The notes under the pieces: model-generated
Seen by the model: the letters and a program-made list of their open reading frames with translations, nothing else
Told to the model about the DNA's origin: nothing
Databases searched by the model: none
Program-made: the position numbers and the translations under genes
Shown here: piece after piece, positions 28,453-36,231 of the stretch
Layout of the letters: every line of letters begins with the position of its first letter
How positions within the stretch are numbered: the first letter of the stretch is position 1
Origin: an uncultured Streptococcus sp.
Lineage (GTDB): Bacteria; Bacillota; Bacilli; Lactobacillales; Streptococcaceae
Direction: 5' to 3'
DNA: 36,231 nucleotides
Assembly (NCBI GenBank): GCA_934216185.1
Contig: CAKQBM010000001.1
Coordinates: 1-36,231 of the forward strand

Positions 28453-28488
28453 AAGCCTAGTTTTTACATTTAAAACTGGGCTTTTTTA
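28453..28488 (+). terminator. Terminator of the amino-acid importer operon
   Basis: AAGCCTAGTTTT pairs, with G-T pairs, to AAAACTGGGCTT around TACATTTA, followed by a T-run. Confidence 0.85.
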
Positions 28489-28590
28489 TACAAAATATAA
28501 AATAACATATACAATATAAATATAGATAATATATAATTATAAATAATTTCAAAAATCATTATATTATATTTTATGAAACAGCCAAAATGT

Positions 28591-28619
28591 TTGATATATT
28601 TAGGAAAAAGAGATATAAT
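28591..28619 (+). promoter_or_regulatory. Promoter of the Rib-like surface-protein gene
   Basis: TTGATA (28591-28596), 17 nt, TATAAT (28614-28619), about 105 nt before the ATG, at the end of an AT-rich stretch (28490-28620) in which no gene was seen. The predicted start falls directly before a GC-rich hairpin. Confidence 0.7.
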
Positions 28620-28628
28620 GTAGTTAAA

Positions 28629-28669
28629 CCCCCTCAAAATATGCAATTATATTTGAGGGGGGGCTTTTT
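28629..28669 (+). terminator. Terminator-like hairpin at the 5' end of the Rib-like transcript
   Basis: CCCCCTCAAA (28629-28638) and TTTGAGGGGG (28652-28661) form a 10-bp stem, followed by GGC and T5. It begins only a few bases after the predicted transcription start. It may be an attenuator, a 5' stabilising hairpin or the end of a very short RNA. Confidence 0.65.
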
Positions 28670-28723
28670 GTTTTTAGTCTTCATATATATTAACTGCTAA
28701 TTGTCAGAAAAAGGAGTAATAGA

Positions 28724-31700
28724 ATGTTTAAACCTAAAGGACGACATGTTCGTCAATCGCAAGTGGAGAAATTCACACGTTACAGTATCCGTAAGGTAAG
28801 TTTTGGTGCGGCTAGTGTGGCTGTAGCTAGTGGGTTATTTTTCCTTGGTGGAGGAAATGTTCAAGCGTCTGAACAAGTAACTAATTCAGAAACTAGAGAA
28901 GTTCAAAATGCTCAAAATGTAAATGATAAGTCCTCGGAATCTAAGGAAGTTGCTGGACAGGATACTGCTTTCACTAAAGAAACTAGTATTTTAAAAGAAG
29001 ATAGCACAGATAAAACTCCAAATGTAGCGACGGAAAAAGTTGCTATTAATACAGCAGCGTTAGAAGATTTAGTTGCTAAAGCTGAAAGTAGATTGAGTCA
29101 ATTAACTGAAGGCAAGAAAACAAAATCAGTCATTGATGATGCTAAAAACTTGGTTAATAAAGCAAAAGATCTTTTAAACGATGATACAAAAACACAAGAA
29201 AAAGTAAGTTCACTTGCTAAACAACTTTCAAGTAGCCTTAGCATTCTAAACAGTATTAAATCTGAAGCAACTGAAGAAGAAAAAGTAAACAAAAACCAAG
29301 ATCCAAGAAATGGACAAGCCATTCCAGGTAATGGGGAAAGTGGGTTTAGAACGGATGCATCAGGTAATGATGGTACAACAACAGCTACAACAACTGTAAC
29401 AAATGATGAATTAACACCAACAACACCAGCAAAACCAACTGCTAAAAATATTGTTGGAAGCACTAGTACAGTATCACGTGAGAACTTTACTGGTTGGGAT
29501 ACGTATAAAATGCCGTTCGGTGTTCAATCTGGGTCAGGAACATTAGGGGTAGACACAGCGGAACAAAAAGCGAATGCTGAAGGATTACAATTTAGAGTGT
29601 TTTCTGATCAAAGAGCAGGTACTCGTGTTACACCTGGACCATCTAACTTTACATTTGCTTTGCAACCAAGTGATGTCAAGGCACGTGTCGACTATGGATT
29701 GAAACTTCCTGCAGAAGAAGTACAAAAAATTATTGAAGAAGCTCCTCTATGGCGTGGAAAATTGAAATATAACGGTACAAGAATTCAAAGTTCAGCTGCT
29801 TCTACTTACTTTGGTGGTGGACCGTACGAATATTTATTATCAAGTGTTTATAAACTTGGTTATGAACAAGGAATTGATAAAGTTTACGTCAAAGATGCAA
29901 GTAAACGTATTGAAGTAACAGAAGAAGCGAAAGCGGCAGGTTGGACTGTTTCTGATTTTACAGTATCAAATATGCCTGGGGGATTAGTATATGATAAACA
30001 ATCGGATAGTATACAAGGGGTTGTAACGCATAGTAGTCCATTTAACTATCAAAAACTAGTGGCGACAGTTACTTTTACTAATACCAAAACTGGAAAAAAT
30101 GTAAGAATTCCGTTAGATCTACATAGATACGGTGGTACAGCATGGAAAGATGGTACGCCACCTACATTAGAAATCAACGATACTGTTAAAGAAGGAAAAG
30201 TAGGAGAAGATCTTGTAGTGCCAGTAGAATATCGAGATGCTGGAGCTTCACATGCTGGTGCACCAAACGGAAGAAACATTTCTTATAATTTAACAGATGA
30301 AAACGGGAATCCTCTTAATCGTACAGCAACGATTAGAGAAACTGTAGGACGTGCAATTCTTGGTGTTTCTGGAGTGAAAATTACTGGAACTACTGGGGAT
30401 GGTGCTAGTACTGTTACTGATTTAACAGGGGATGACACTAAAATTCCTGGTGTAGGTTTCACAATTGCCTCAAATGACATGACTGAACGAAATAAAAATG
30501 GATTTAAAGGGACACCGACTGAAGCAGGGATTTACCGTGTTTCTATTTATGCACGAGACTATAAAGAAACTAATGCTAATGAAGCATATGCACATGCAAC
30601 CTTTAAAATTTCACCCGCAGTATCTGTGAAAAATGTACATGCATATGATAAAGAAGTACCAATTACAATTTCAAAAGGTGCTTCAGAGGCAACAATTACA
30701 TTACCAGATGGCACAAATACAAAAGTTGTTGCCAAAGATGGAAAATGGGTTGTAACAGAAACAACAAATACTGCTGTAAATGTTAATGATGAAATAGGTA
30801 CAGTTGGTGAAACTTTTAATCTAAAAGTACTTCCAACTGCAACAGCTGAAGCAGCAACGGATAATATTAAGGTAACTGCAAGTAGTGAAAATGTTACAGC
30901 AACATTTACAAGAGCAGAAGTAGCCTTAAAAACTAAACTTGGAGAGAATGTTACAGCAACCTTTAATAAATTAACAGGTCGTTGGGATTTACCAGCTGAA
31001 ATCGCTGAGAAGAAAACAGTTAACAGTGATGGAACGACTACATGGTTAAAACGTGACCTATACGTTGATGTTGATAAAAACGGTGAAACAATATTCAATG
31101 TTTATGAATATACTCGTACCTTAAATGCAGAAGGGAAAGTAACAGCTGTTAGCGATCCTACTCGTACATTAACAACTTATAACAAAGAAAATGCAGCAAA
31201 TAGTGCAGCGGAGTCAGCAACTGATGCTAATAAAGGGATGGTTGTAACTGTTAAATACGATAAAGGTCTGAATAAATGGACTGCTAATGATAATTCAACT
31301 GTTACAGCAACGAAAACTGGAGATAAATGGACAATTTCTACTTCATCAGGATTCAATGGAACAGTCGATGCAGTTTATGCAGAAAGTTCAGATAAAGCGT
31401 CTGTATTAAATGATGCTCCGACAGTGCATTCGACTTCTTATACAACTGTAAAAGGTGCAACAGTAGATTTAGTAAAACAAAAATCAGCTACAGTAACGAT
31501 TACAGATAGAGAAGATGATGCGACAACTGCTCCAAATAAAAAGGAAACAACAGTTACAAAAGTAACATTAACAGCTCCTTCAGGGAAGGTAACAGAATAT
31601 ACTAGTGTTTCAGATGCAGCAGCGGTGAAATTAACAGAAACAGGAGAGTACACTGTTAAAGTAGATGTAAAAGACAGTAATGGAAATAAAGTTACTGCAG

Positions 31701-34700
31701 ATTCAGATACAGCAACAGGAACAAATGAAAATGATAATACGGCGGTAGCTTCAACGACCTACGTGATTACAGTAAAAGATCAAGAAACAAATAAATTATA
31801 TAAAGTAGAAGATGATACTGTTACTAATGATGAATTAAAAGGAAAAGTAAACCCTACAACTGTAGATGGATTTACTCCAAGTAAAAATGATATTACAGAT
31901 ATTCCAACGACTACAGGTAAAGCTGGGCAAACATTGCCAACTCCTGCAACAGTTACGTACACAAAAGATACTGAAACAATTCAAGTAGAAACAAAAGTGG
32001 ATGTTGTAGTCTTACCAAAAGTAACACCAACAGGAGTAACAGTACTAAAAGATAGTACTAACTTAGAAAATGTAGTAAAAGAAAAAGCGAAAGAAGCAGC
32101 TAAAGCAATTGCCACAGATAAAATTCCTACGGGAGTTACTGTATCGATTAAAGAAGTAAAAGCAGGAACTCTTCCAGGAACAACTACAATAGGTGACCAA
32201 ACTCCAGCAAAAGTAGTAGTAGAATACAAAGATGCTAATAATAATGTTGTTGAAACAAGAGAAGTTGAAGTTCCAGTAACAGTAATTGGATCTACAGCAA
32301 ATAAAATTGTTAAGTTTGAAGATGATGAATTAACTGCTGAAGAAGTGAAAACAGCAGTAACACCAGGAACAAATGGAACTAAAGGAGAACCGCTTTTAAC
32401 AGCTAGTATTACAGCTGAACCGGGTACGAAAGAAATTGCTATTCCAGTAACATATAATAATGGTGAGTTATCGGAAAGAGTAGTAGTCCCAGTCGTAGTC
32501 TTACCAACAGCAACTGGTGAAGTAGAAGTACCAAAAGGTTCAACAGTAGATAAAGTAAAAGAAGTTACAAAAGCAAAAGCGACGGAAGTAGCAACATCAG
32601 CTGAATTCAAAGCAAAATTACCAGAAGGTTCTAAAGATGTAGTGGTTGGCGAAATTACAGAAGAAGTTTTAGCAACAATGACTGCAGAAAAAGGAACGAA
32701 TAAAGGAATCGTTAAAGTTCCAGTAACTTACACAGTAGATGGAAAAACTTATACAAAAGATGCAGAAATTACAGTTAACGTATTAGGTTCAGAAGCAAAA
32801 ACAGTTTACACGTTAGAAGGAACAAAACCAGATGCAGAGAAAGTTAAGAATGCCGTAACACCAGGTACTGGAGGAACAGTAGGAACACCAACTGAAACTG
32901 ATTTACCAGAAACAACAGGTAAAGCAGGAGCTAAAGATGTAACTGCGACAACAACAGTAACATATCCAACAGGAAATGAAACTGTAAATGTACCAGTCGA
33001 AGTATTACCAAAAGCAACACCAGAGAAAGTAACAACATTAAAAGACACAACTAGTGACAACCTATCAACAGCAGTGAAAGAAAAAGCACAAGCTGCAGTA
33101 GGTAAATTAACACTACCATCAGGAGTTACAGTAGAATTAGTACCAAATCAAACATATACTATTCCAGCAACAACTTCTAATGGTGATAAAGATAATGTAC
33201 CAGTAAAAGTACAATATAAAGACACTACAGGTACAGTAGTAGCAGAAGATACGATTAATGTACCAGTAACAGTAGTAAGCTCAACACCAAGTAAGGTTGT
33301 AGTGTTTGAAGGTGAAACACCAACTGCTGAACAAGCAAAAGAAGCCGTAACACCAGGAACAGATGGAACAAAAGGTGAACCAACAATATTACCAGAAACA
33401 ACAGGTAGAGCAGGGGCAACAGACGTTAAAGTAGACGTACCAGTAACATATGATAATGGTAAGTTGACAGAAACAGTAAGCGTTCCAGTAACAGTATTAC
33501 CAAAAGCAACTGGTGAAGCTGATGTACCAAAAGGTTCAACTGTTGATAAAGTCAAAGAAGTAGCGAAAGCAAAAGCAACAGCATTAGTAGCAGCGACAGA
33601 CTTCACAGGAAAATTACCAACAGGAGCAACAGTGACAGTTGGTGATATAACAGAAGCTGTAGCAGAAACTCTAACAAATGAAAAAGGTACAAACAAAGGT
33701 GTTGTAAATGTTCCAGCAACTTATACAGTAGATGGAAAAACATACAATACGACAATTCCAGTAACAATCAACGTATTAGGTTCTGAACCGAAAACAGTAT
33801 ACACTGTAGAAGGAACTAAACCAGATGCAGAGAAAGTTAAGAATGCCGTAACACCAGATACTGGAGGAACTGTAGAGACACCAACAGAAACTGCTTTACC
33901 AGAAACAACAGGAAAAGCAGGAGCGAAGGATGTAACTGCGACAACAACAGTAACATACTCAAATGGAACAGAAACTGTAAATGTTCCAGTAGAAGTATTG
34001 CCAAAAGCAACACCAGAAAAAGTAATCACATTAAAAGATACAACTAGTGAAAACTTAACAACAGCGGTGAAAGAAAAAGCACAAGCTGCAGTAGGTAAAC
34101 TAGCATTACCATCAGGAGTTACAGCAGAATTAGTATCAAATCAAACATATACTGTACCAGCAACAGATTCTAATGGTGATAAAACAGCAGTACTAGTAAA
34201 AGTACAATACAAAGACAGCACAGGTACAGTAGTAGCAGAAGATACTATTTCAGTCCCAGTAACAGTCGTAAGCTCAACACCAAGTAAAATCGTCGTGTTC
34301 GAAGGCGAAACACCAACAGCTGAACAAGCCAAAGAAGCCGTAACAACAGGAACAGATGGTACAAAAGGTGAACCAACAACCTTACCAGAAACAACAGGTA
34401 AAGCAGGAGCTACAGACATTACAGTTGACGTACCAGTAATATACGACAATGGTAAGTTAACTGAAACAGTGAAAGTTCCAGTAACAGTTTTACCAAAACC
34501 AGAAGCTGATGAAATTCTTGTTCCTAAAAATGGTGATAAAGAAAAAGCAAAAGAAAAAGTACTTGCTCAAGCGAAAAAAGCAATTGCTGACGGAACATTT
34601 ACAGGAAAATTACCTCAAGGTGCAACAGTTGCTATTGATGAGACAGCTACAGTAACAGTTCCTGATTTAACAGATGATACTGAAGTGGATGTAACTGTTA

Positions 34701-36231
34701 AATACACTGTAGATGGTCAAGACAAAACTACAACGGTTAAAGTGCCAGTTACAGTAGTTGAAGGTGTACCACAAATCGTTCCAGTGGATGAAAACAACAA
34801 ACAACCAGATCCAGAAAAGAGCATTGATAAAACAGATTATCCAGAAGGTTCTACATTTAGATATAAAACACCAGAAGGACAAACAACTCCAATCGATGTA
34901 ACAACAACTGGAGATAAGAACGTGGTTGTAGAAGTACTTGACCCACAAGGAAACACAATTGTTGAAGTTCCATCTACAGTTCGTGTAGTAGAAAGTTATC
35001 CTAAATATGTACCAGTAGATCCAGCTAAGAAACAGCCAGATCCAAAAGAAAACATTAATCCAAATGATTTCCCAACTGGAACAACATTTGAATATAAAGA
35101 TAATACTCCAGTAGATACAACAACTCCGGGCGAAAAAGATGTAACAGTTGTAGCGAAGTTAAACGGACAACCAATTACAGAAATTCCAGCGAAAATTGTT
35201 GTTGTAGAACCTAAGACACAGTATGTTCCAGTGAATGCTGAAAACGATAAGAAACCAAAACCACAAGATAGCATTACACCAGATGATTATCCAGAAGGTT
35301 CAACATTTGAGTACAAGACTCCAGAAGGACAAACAACTCCATATGATGGAACAACACCAGGTGAAAAAGATGTTACTGTAGTCGTGAAAGATCCAGATGG
35401 AGATAAACTTGTAGAAGTACCTGCGAAAATCAAAGTCGTTCAAGGTAAAGAACAACAAATTCCGGTAAATGCTGAAGGGGAGAATAAACCAAAACCTGAA
35501 GATAGTATCACACCAAGTGACTATCCAGAAGGTTCAACATTCGAATACAAAGTTCCAGAAGGACAAACAACTCCATATGATGGAACAACACCAGGGGATA
35601 AACCAGTTACTGTAGTTGTAAAAGATAAAAATGGTAATGTATTAGTAGAAGTTCCAGCTACTATTAAAGTAGTTGAAACAAAACCAACACCGATTGAAAC
35701 ACCAGTAACAAACACTCCTTTAACTGAAGGCGATTATACAAGAGGAATGAAGATTCCAGAAGGAGCAACTGTTAAGGTCGGAGATCTTCCAGATTTAACA
35801 ACACCAGGTGAAAAAACACCTGTAAAAGTAACGATTACATTACCAAACGGTAAATCTTATACTGTGGATGTTCCGGTAACAGTGACACCAGTTAAGGAAA
35901 TCGAGACACCAGTAACCACAACACCGTTAACTCCAGAGGATTACACAAAAGGAATTAAGATTCCAGAAGGCGGTAAAGTAACGAATGTTGCAAACATTCC
36001 AGACTTAACAACGCCAGGTAAGAAAGATCCAGTTAAGGTAACGATTGAATTGCCAAATGGCAAAGTGATTACAGTGGATGTTCCGGTAACTGTAACGCCA
36101 GTTAAGGAAATCGAAACCCCAGTAACCACAACACCGTTAACCCCAGAGGATTATACAAAAGGAATTAAGATTCCAGAAGGCGGTAAAGTAACGAATGTTG
36201 CAAACATTCCAGACTTAACAACGCCAGGTAA
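28724..36231 (+). CDS. Giant YSIRK surface protein with Rib/alpha-like repeats (3' end outside window)
   Basis: The frame is open from the ATG (AAAGGAG upstream) to the window edge, over 2500 codons, so the gene is partial. The signal peptide has YSIRKVSFGAAS (residues 20-31) with likely cleavage after A48. Residues ~50-240 are polar, partly helical and Thr-rich. Residues ~245-620 form a beta-rich domain I do not recognise, the likely binding head (NFTGWDTYKMPFGVQSGSG, DLHRYGGTAWKDGTPPTLEI). From ~1020 on, repeated Rib/alpha-like stalk modules carry motifs such as LPETTGKAGAKDV and VPVTVLPKATGE. Then come PxDYPEGSTFEYKTPEGQTT modules, and finally 70-residue LTPEDYTKGIKIPEGGKV modules. A sortase motif is expected beyond the end. 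Codons are strongly biased to A-ending Thr, Val, Pro and Glu triplets. It is probably an adhesin; its ligand is unknown. Confidence 0.9.
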   Translation, partial: MFKPKGRHVRQSQVEKFTRYSIRKVSFGAASVAVASGLFFLGGGNVQASEQVTNSETREVQNAQNVNDKSSESKEVAGQDTAFTKETSILKEDSTDKTPNVATEKVAINTAALEDLVAKAESRLSQLTEGKKTKSVIDDAKNLVNKAKDLLNDDTKTQEKVSSLAKQLSSSLSILNSIKSEATEEEKVNKNQDPRNGQAIPGNGESGFRTDASGNDGTTTATTTVTNDELTPTTPAKPTAKNIVGSTSTVSRENFTGWDTYKMPFGVQSGSGTLGVDTAEQKANAEGLQFRVFSDQRAGTRVTPGPSNFTFALQPSDVKARVDYGLKLPAEEVQKIIEEAPLWRGKLKYNGTRIQSSAASTYFGGGPYEYLLSSVYKLGYEQGIDKVYVKDASKRIEVTEEAKAAGWTVSDFTVSNMPGGLVYDKQSDSIQGVVTHSSPFNYQKLVATVTFTNTKTGKNVRIPLDLHRYGGTAWKDGTPPTLEINDTVKEGKVGEDLVVPVEYRDAGASHAGAPNGRNISYNLTDENGNPLNRTATIRETVGRAILGVSGVKITGTTGDGASTVTDLTGDDTKIPGVGFTIASNDMTERNKNGFKGTPTEAGIYRVSIYARDYKETNANEAYAHATFKISPAVSVKNVHAYDKEVPITISKGASEATITLPDGTNTKVVAKDGKWVVTETTNTAVNVNDEIGTVGETFNLKVLPTATAEAATDNIKVTASSENVTATFTRAEVALKTKLGENVTATFNKLTGRWDLPAEIAEKKTVNSDGTTTWLKRDLYVDVDKNGETIFNVYEYTRTLNAEGKVTAVSDPTRTLTTYNKENAANSAAESATDANKGMVVTVKYDKGLNKWTANDNSTVTATKTGDKWTISTSSGFNGTVDAVYAESSDKASVLNDAPTVHSTSYTTVKGATVDLVKQKSATVTITDREDDATTAPNKKETTVTKVTLTAPSGKVTEYTSVSDAAAVKLTETGEYTVKVDVKDSNGNKVTADSDTATGTNENDNTAVASTTYVITVKDQETNKLYKVEDDTVTNDELKGKVNPTTVDGFTPSKNDITDIPTTTGKAGQTLPTPATVTYTKDTETIQVETKVDVVVLPKVTPTGVTVLKDSTNLENVVKEKAKEAAKAIATDKIPTGVTVSIKEVKAGTLPGTTTIGDQTPAKVVVEYKDANNNVVETREVEVPVTVIGSTANKIVKFEDDELTAEEVKTAVTPGTNGTKGEPLLTASITAEPGTKEIAIPVTYNNGELSERVVVPVVVLPTATGEVEVPKGSTVDKVKEVTKAKATEVATSAEFKAKLPEGSKDVVVGEITEEVLATMTAEKGTNKGIVKVPVTYTVDGKTYTKDAEITVNVLGSEAKTVYTLEGTKPDAEKVKNAVTPGTGGTVGTPTETDLPETTGKAGAKDVTATTTVTYPTGNETVNVPVEVLPKATPEKVTTLKDTTSDNLSTAVKEKAQAAVGKLTLPSGVTVELVPNQTYTIPATTSNGDKDNVPVKVQYKDTTGTVVAEDTINVPVTVVSSTPSKVVVFEGETPTAEQAKEAVTPGTDGTKGEPTILPETTGRAGATDVKVDVPVTYDNGKLTETVSVPVTVLPKATGEADVPKGSTVDKVKEVAKAKATALVAATDFTGKLPTGATVTVGDITEAVAETLTNEKGTNKGVVNVPATYTVDGKTYNTTIPVTINVLGSEPKTVYTVEGTKPDAEKVKNAVTPDTGGTVETPTETALPETTGKAGAKDVTATTTVTYSNGTETVNVPVEVLPKATPEKVITLKDTTSENLTTAVKEKAQAAVGKLALPSGVTAELVSNQTYTVPATDSNGDKTAVLVKVQYKDSTGTVVAEDTISVPVTVVSSTPSKIVVFEGETPTAEQAKEAVTTGTDGTKGEPTTLPETTGKAGATDITVDVPVIYDNGKLTETVKVPVTVLPKPEADEILVPKNGDKEKAKEKVLAQAKKAIADGTFTGKLPQGATVAIDETATVTVPDLTDDTEVDVTVKYTVDGQDKTTTVKVPVTVVEGVPQIVPVDENNKQPDPEKSIDKTDYPEGSTFRYKTPEGQTTPIDVTTTGDKNVVVEVLDPQGNTIVEVPSTVRVVESYPKYVPVDPAKKQPDPKENINPNDFPTGTTFEYKDNTPVDTTTPGEKDVTVVAKLNGQPITEIPAKIVVVEPKTQYVPVNAENDKKPKPQDSITPDDYPEGSTFEYKTPEGQTTPYDGTTPGEKDVTVVVKDPDGDKLVEVPAKIKVVQGKEQQIPVNAEGENKPKPEDSITPSDYPEGSTFEYKVPEGQTTPYDGTTPGDKPVTVVVKDKNGNVLVEVPATIKVVETKPTPIETPVTNTPLTEGDYTRGMKIPEGATVKVGDLPDLTTPGEKTPVKVTITLPNGKSYTVDVPVTVTPVKEIETPVTTTPLTPEDYTKGIKIPEGGKVTNVANIPDLTTPGKKDPVKVTIELPNGKVITVDVPVTVTPVKEIETPVTTTPLTPEDYTKGIKIPEGGKVTNVANIPDLTTPG
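32785..34500 (+). repeat. 993-bp super-repeat within the Rib-like gene
   Basis: Landmarks recur exactly 993 nt (331 codons) apart, for example GATGCAGAGAAAGTTAAGAA at 32831 and 33824, and TCAACACCAAGTAA at 33281 and 34274. The first copy spans about 32785-33778 and the second about 33779-34500, incomplete at its 3' end. Each copy holds several Rib-like modules. Confidence 0.85.
35911..36231 (+). repeat. 210-bp tandem repeat at the window end
   Basis: AGTAACCACAACACCGTTAA begins at 35911 and again at 36121. Over the 111 bases visible in the second copy only two positions differ, both silent (ACT/ACC and TAC/TAT). A diverged earlier unit begins near 35704. The array continues past the window. 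Confidence 0.92.

Noticed and set aside
29098..36129. Many long minus-strand open frames opposite the Rib-like gene (for example 29098-29463, 31981-32610, 33148-33696)
   Set aside because: They mirror the plus-strand repeat codons: A-ending Thr/Val/Pro codons rarely give stops on the opposite strand. They lack ribosome-binding sites and read as Val/Ser/Thr/Pro low complexity.
32785..36231. Possible CRISPR array because of repeated units
   Set aside because: The units are 210-993 bp, in frame and coding, with no short palindromic repeats or unique spacers; no cas genes are present.

Overview
The window comes from a Gram-positive, low-GC coccus of the mitis group of Streptococcus. It is most likely S. 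oralis or S. mitis and probably not S. pneumoniae. The evidence is two BOX repeats, YSIRK-type signal peptides, an LPXTG anchor, a complete streptococcal-order F0F1 ATPase operon (atpE-B-F-H-A-G-D-C), and pneumococcus-like AliA/AliB and AatB lipoproteins. As I recall the pneumococcal protein, the AtpE sequence differs from it at several positions. Names and functions are recognised from sequence motifs; no database search was run.

Layout: (1) 1-3470 carries a GntR/UTRA regulator (minus strand) divergent from guaA, then a stand-alone class I glutamine amidotransferase. (2) 3470-11234 is an accessory block. It holds a decayed deoD remnant with its terminator, a BOX element, a 9-G tract, a 2009-residue LPXTG surface protein built of Ig-like and collagen-like modules, and a second BOX element in the opposite orientation. 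(3) 11235-19302 is core: a U32-family [Fe-S] protein and the eight-gene ATP synthase operon with a clear promoter, a candidate CcpA (cre) site and a bidirectional terminator. (4) 19311-24987 holds a 7-bladed-propeller lactonase (minus strand), an oligopeptide-binding lipoprotein, and an AI-2E family permease overlapping a TPR protein. (5) 25186-25968 is the most interesting small locus. A strong promoter drives a short structured RNA that ends at a Rho-independent terminator 15 nt before a 171-residue ORF resembling ToxN/TenpN/CptN endoribonucleases. I read this as a type III (RNA antitoxin) toxin-antitoxin module, flanked by ~45-bp direct repeats. (6) 26255-28488 is a three-gene amino-acid ABC importer (permease, ATPase, AatB-like lipoprotein). 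(7) 28591-36231 is a giant YSIRK surface protein of Rib/alpha-like repeats. It is open from its start at 28724 to the window edge (over 2500 codons) and its anchor lies outside.

The core genes cover GMP synthesis, tRNA modification (probable), proton-motive ATP synthesis/hydrolysis, and peptide and amino-acid uptake. The accessory genes are two large adhesin-like wall proteins and a probable phage-defence/plasmid-stability type toxin-antitoxin locus inserted between housekeeping operons.
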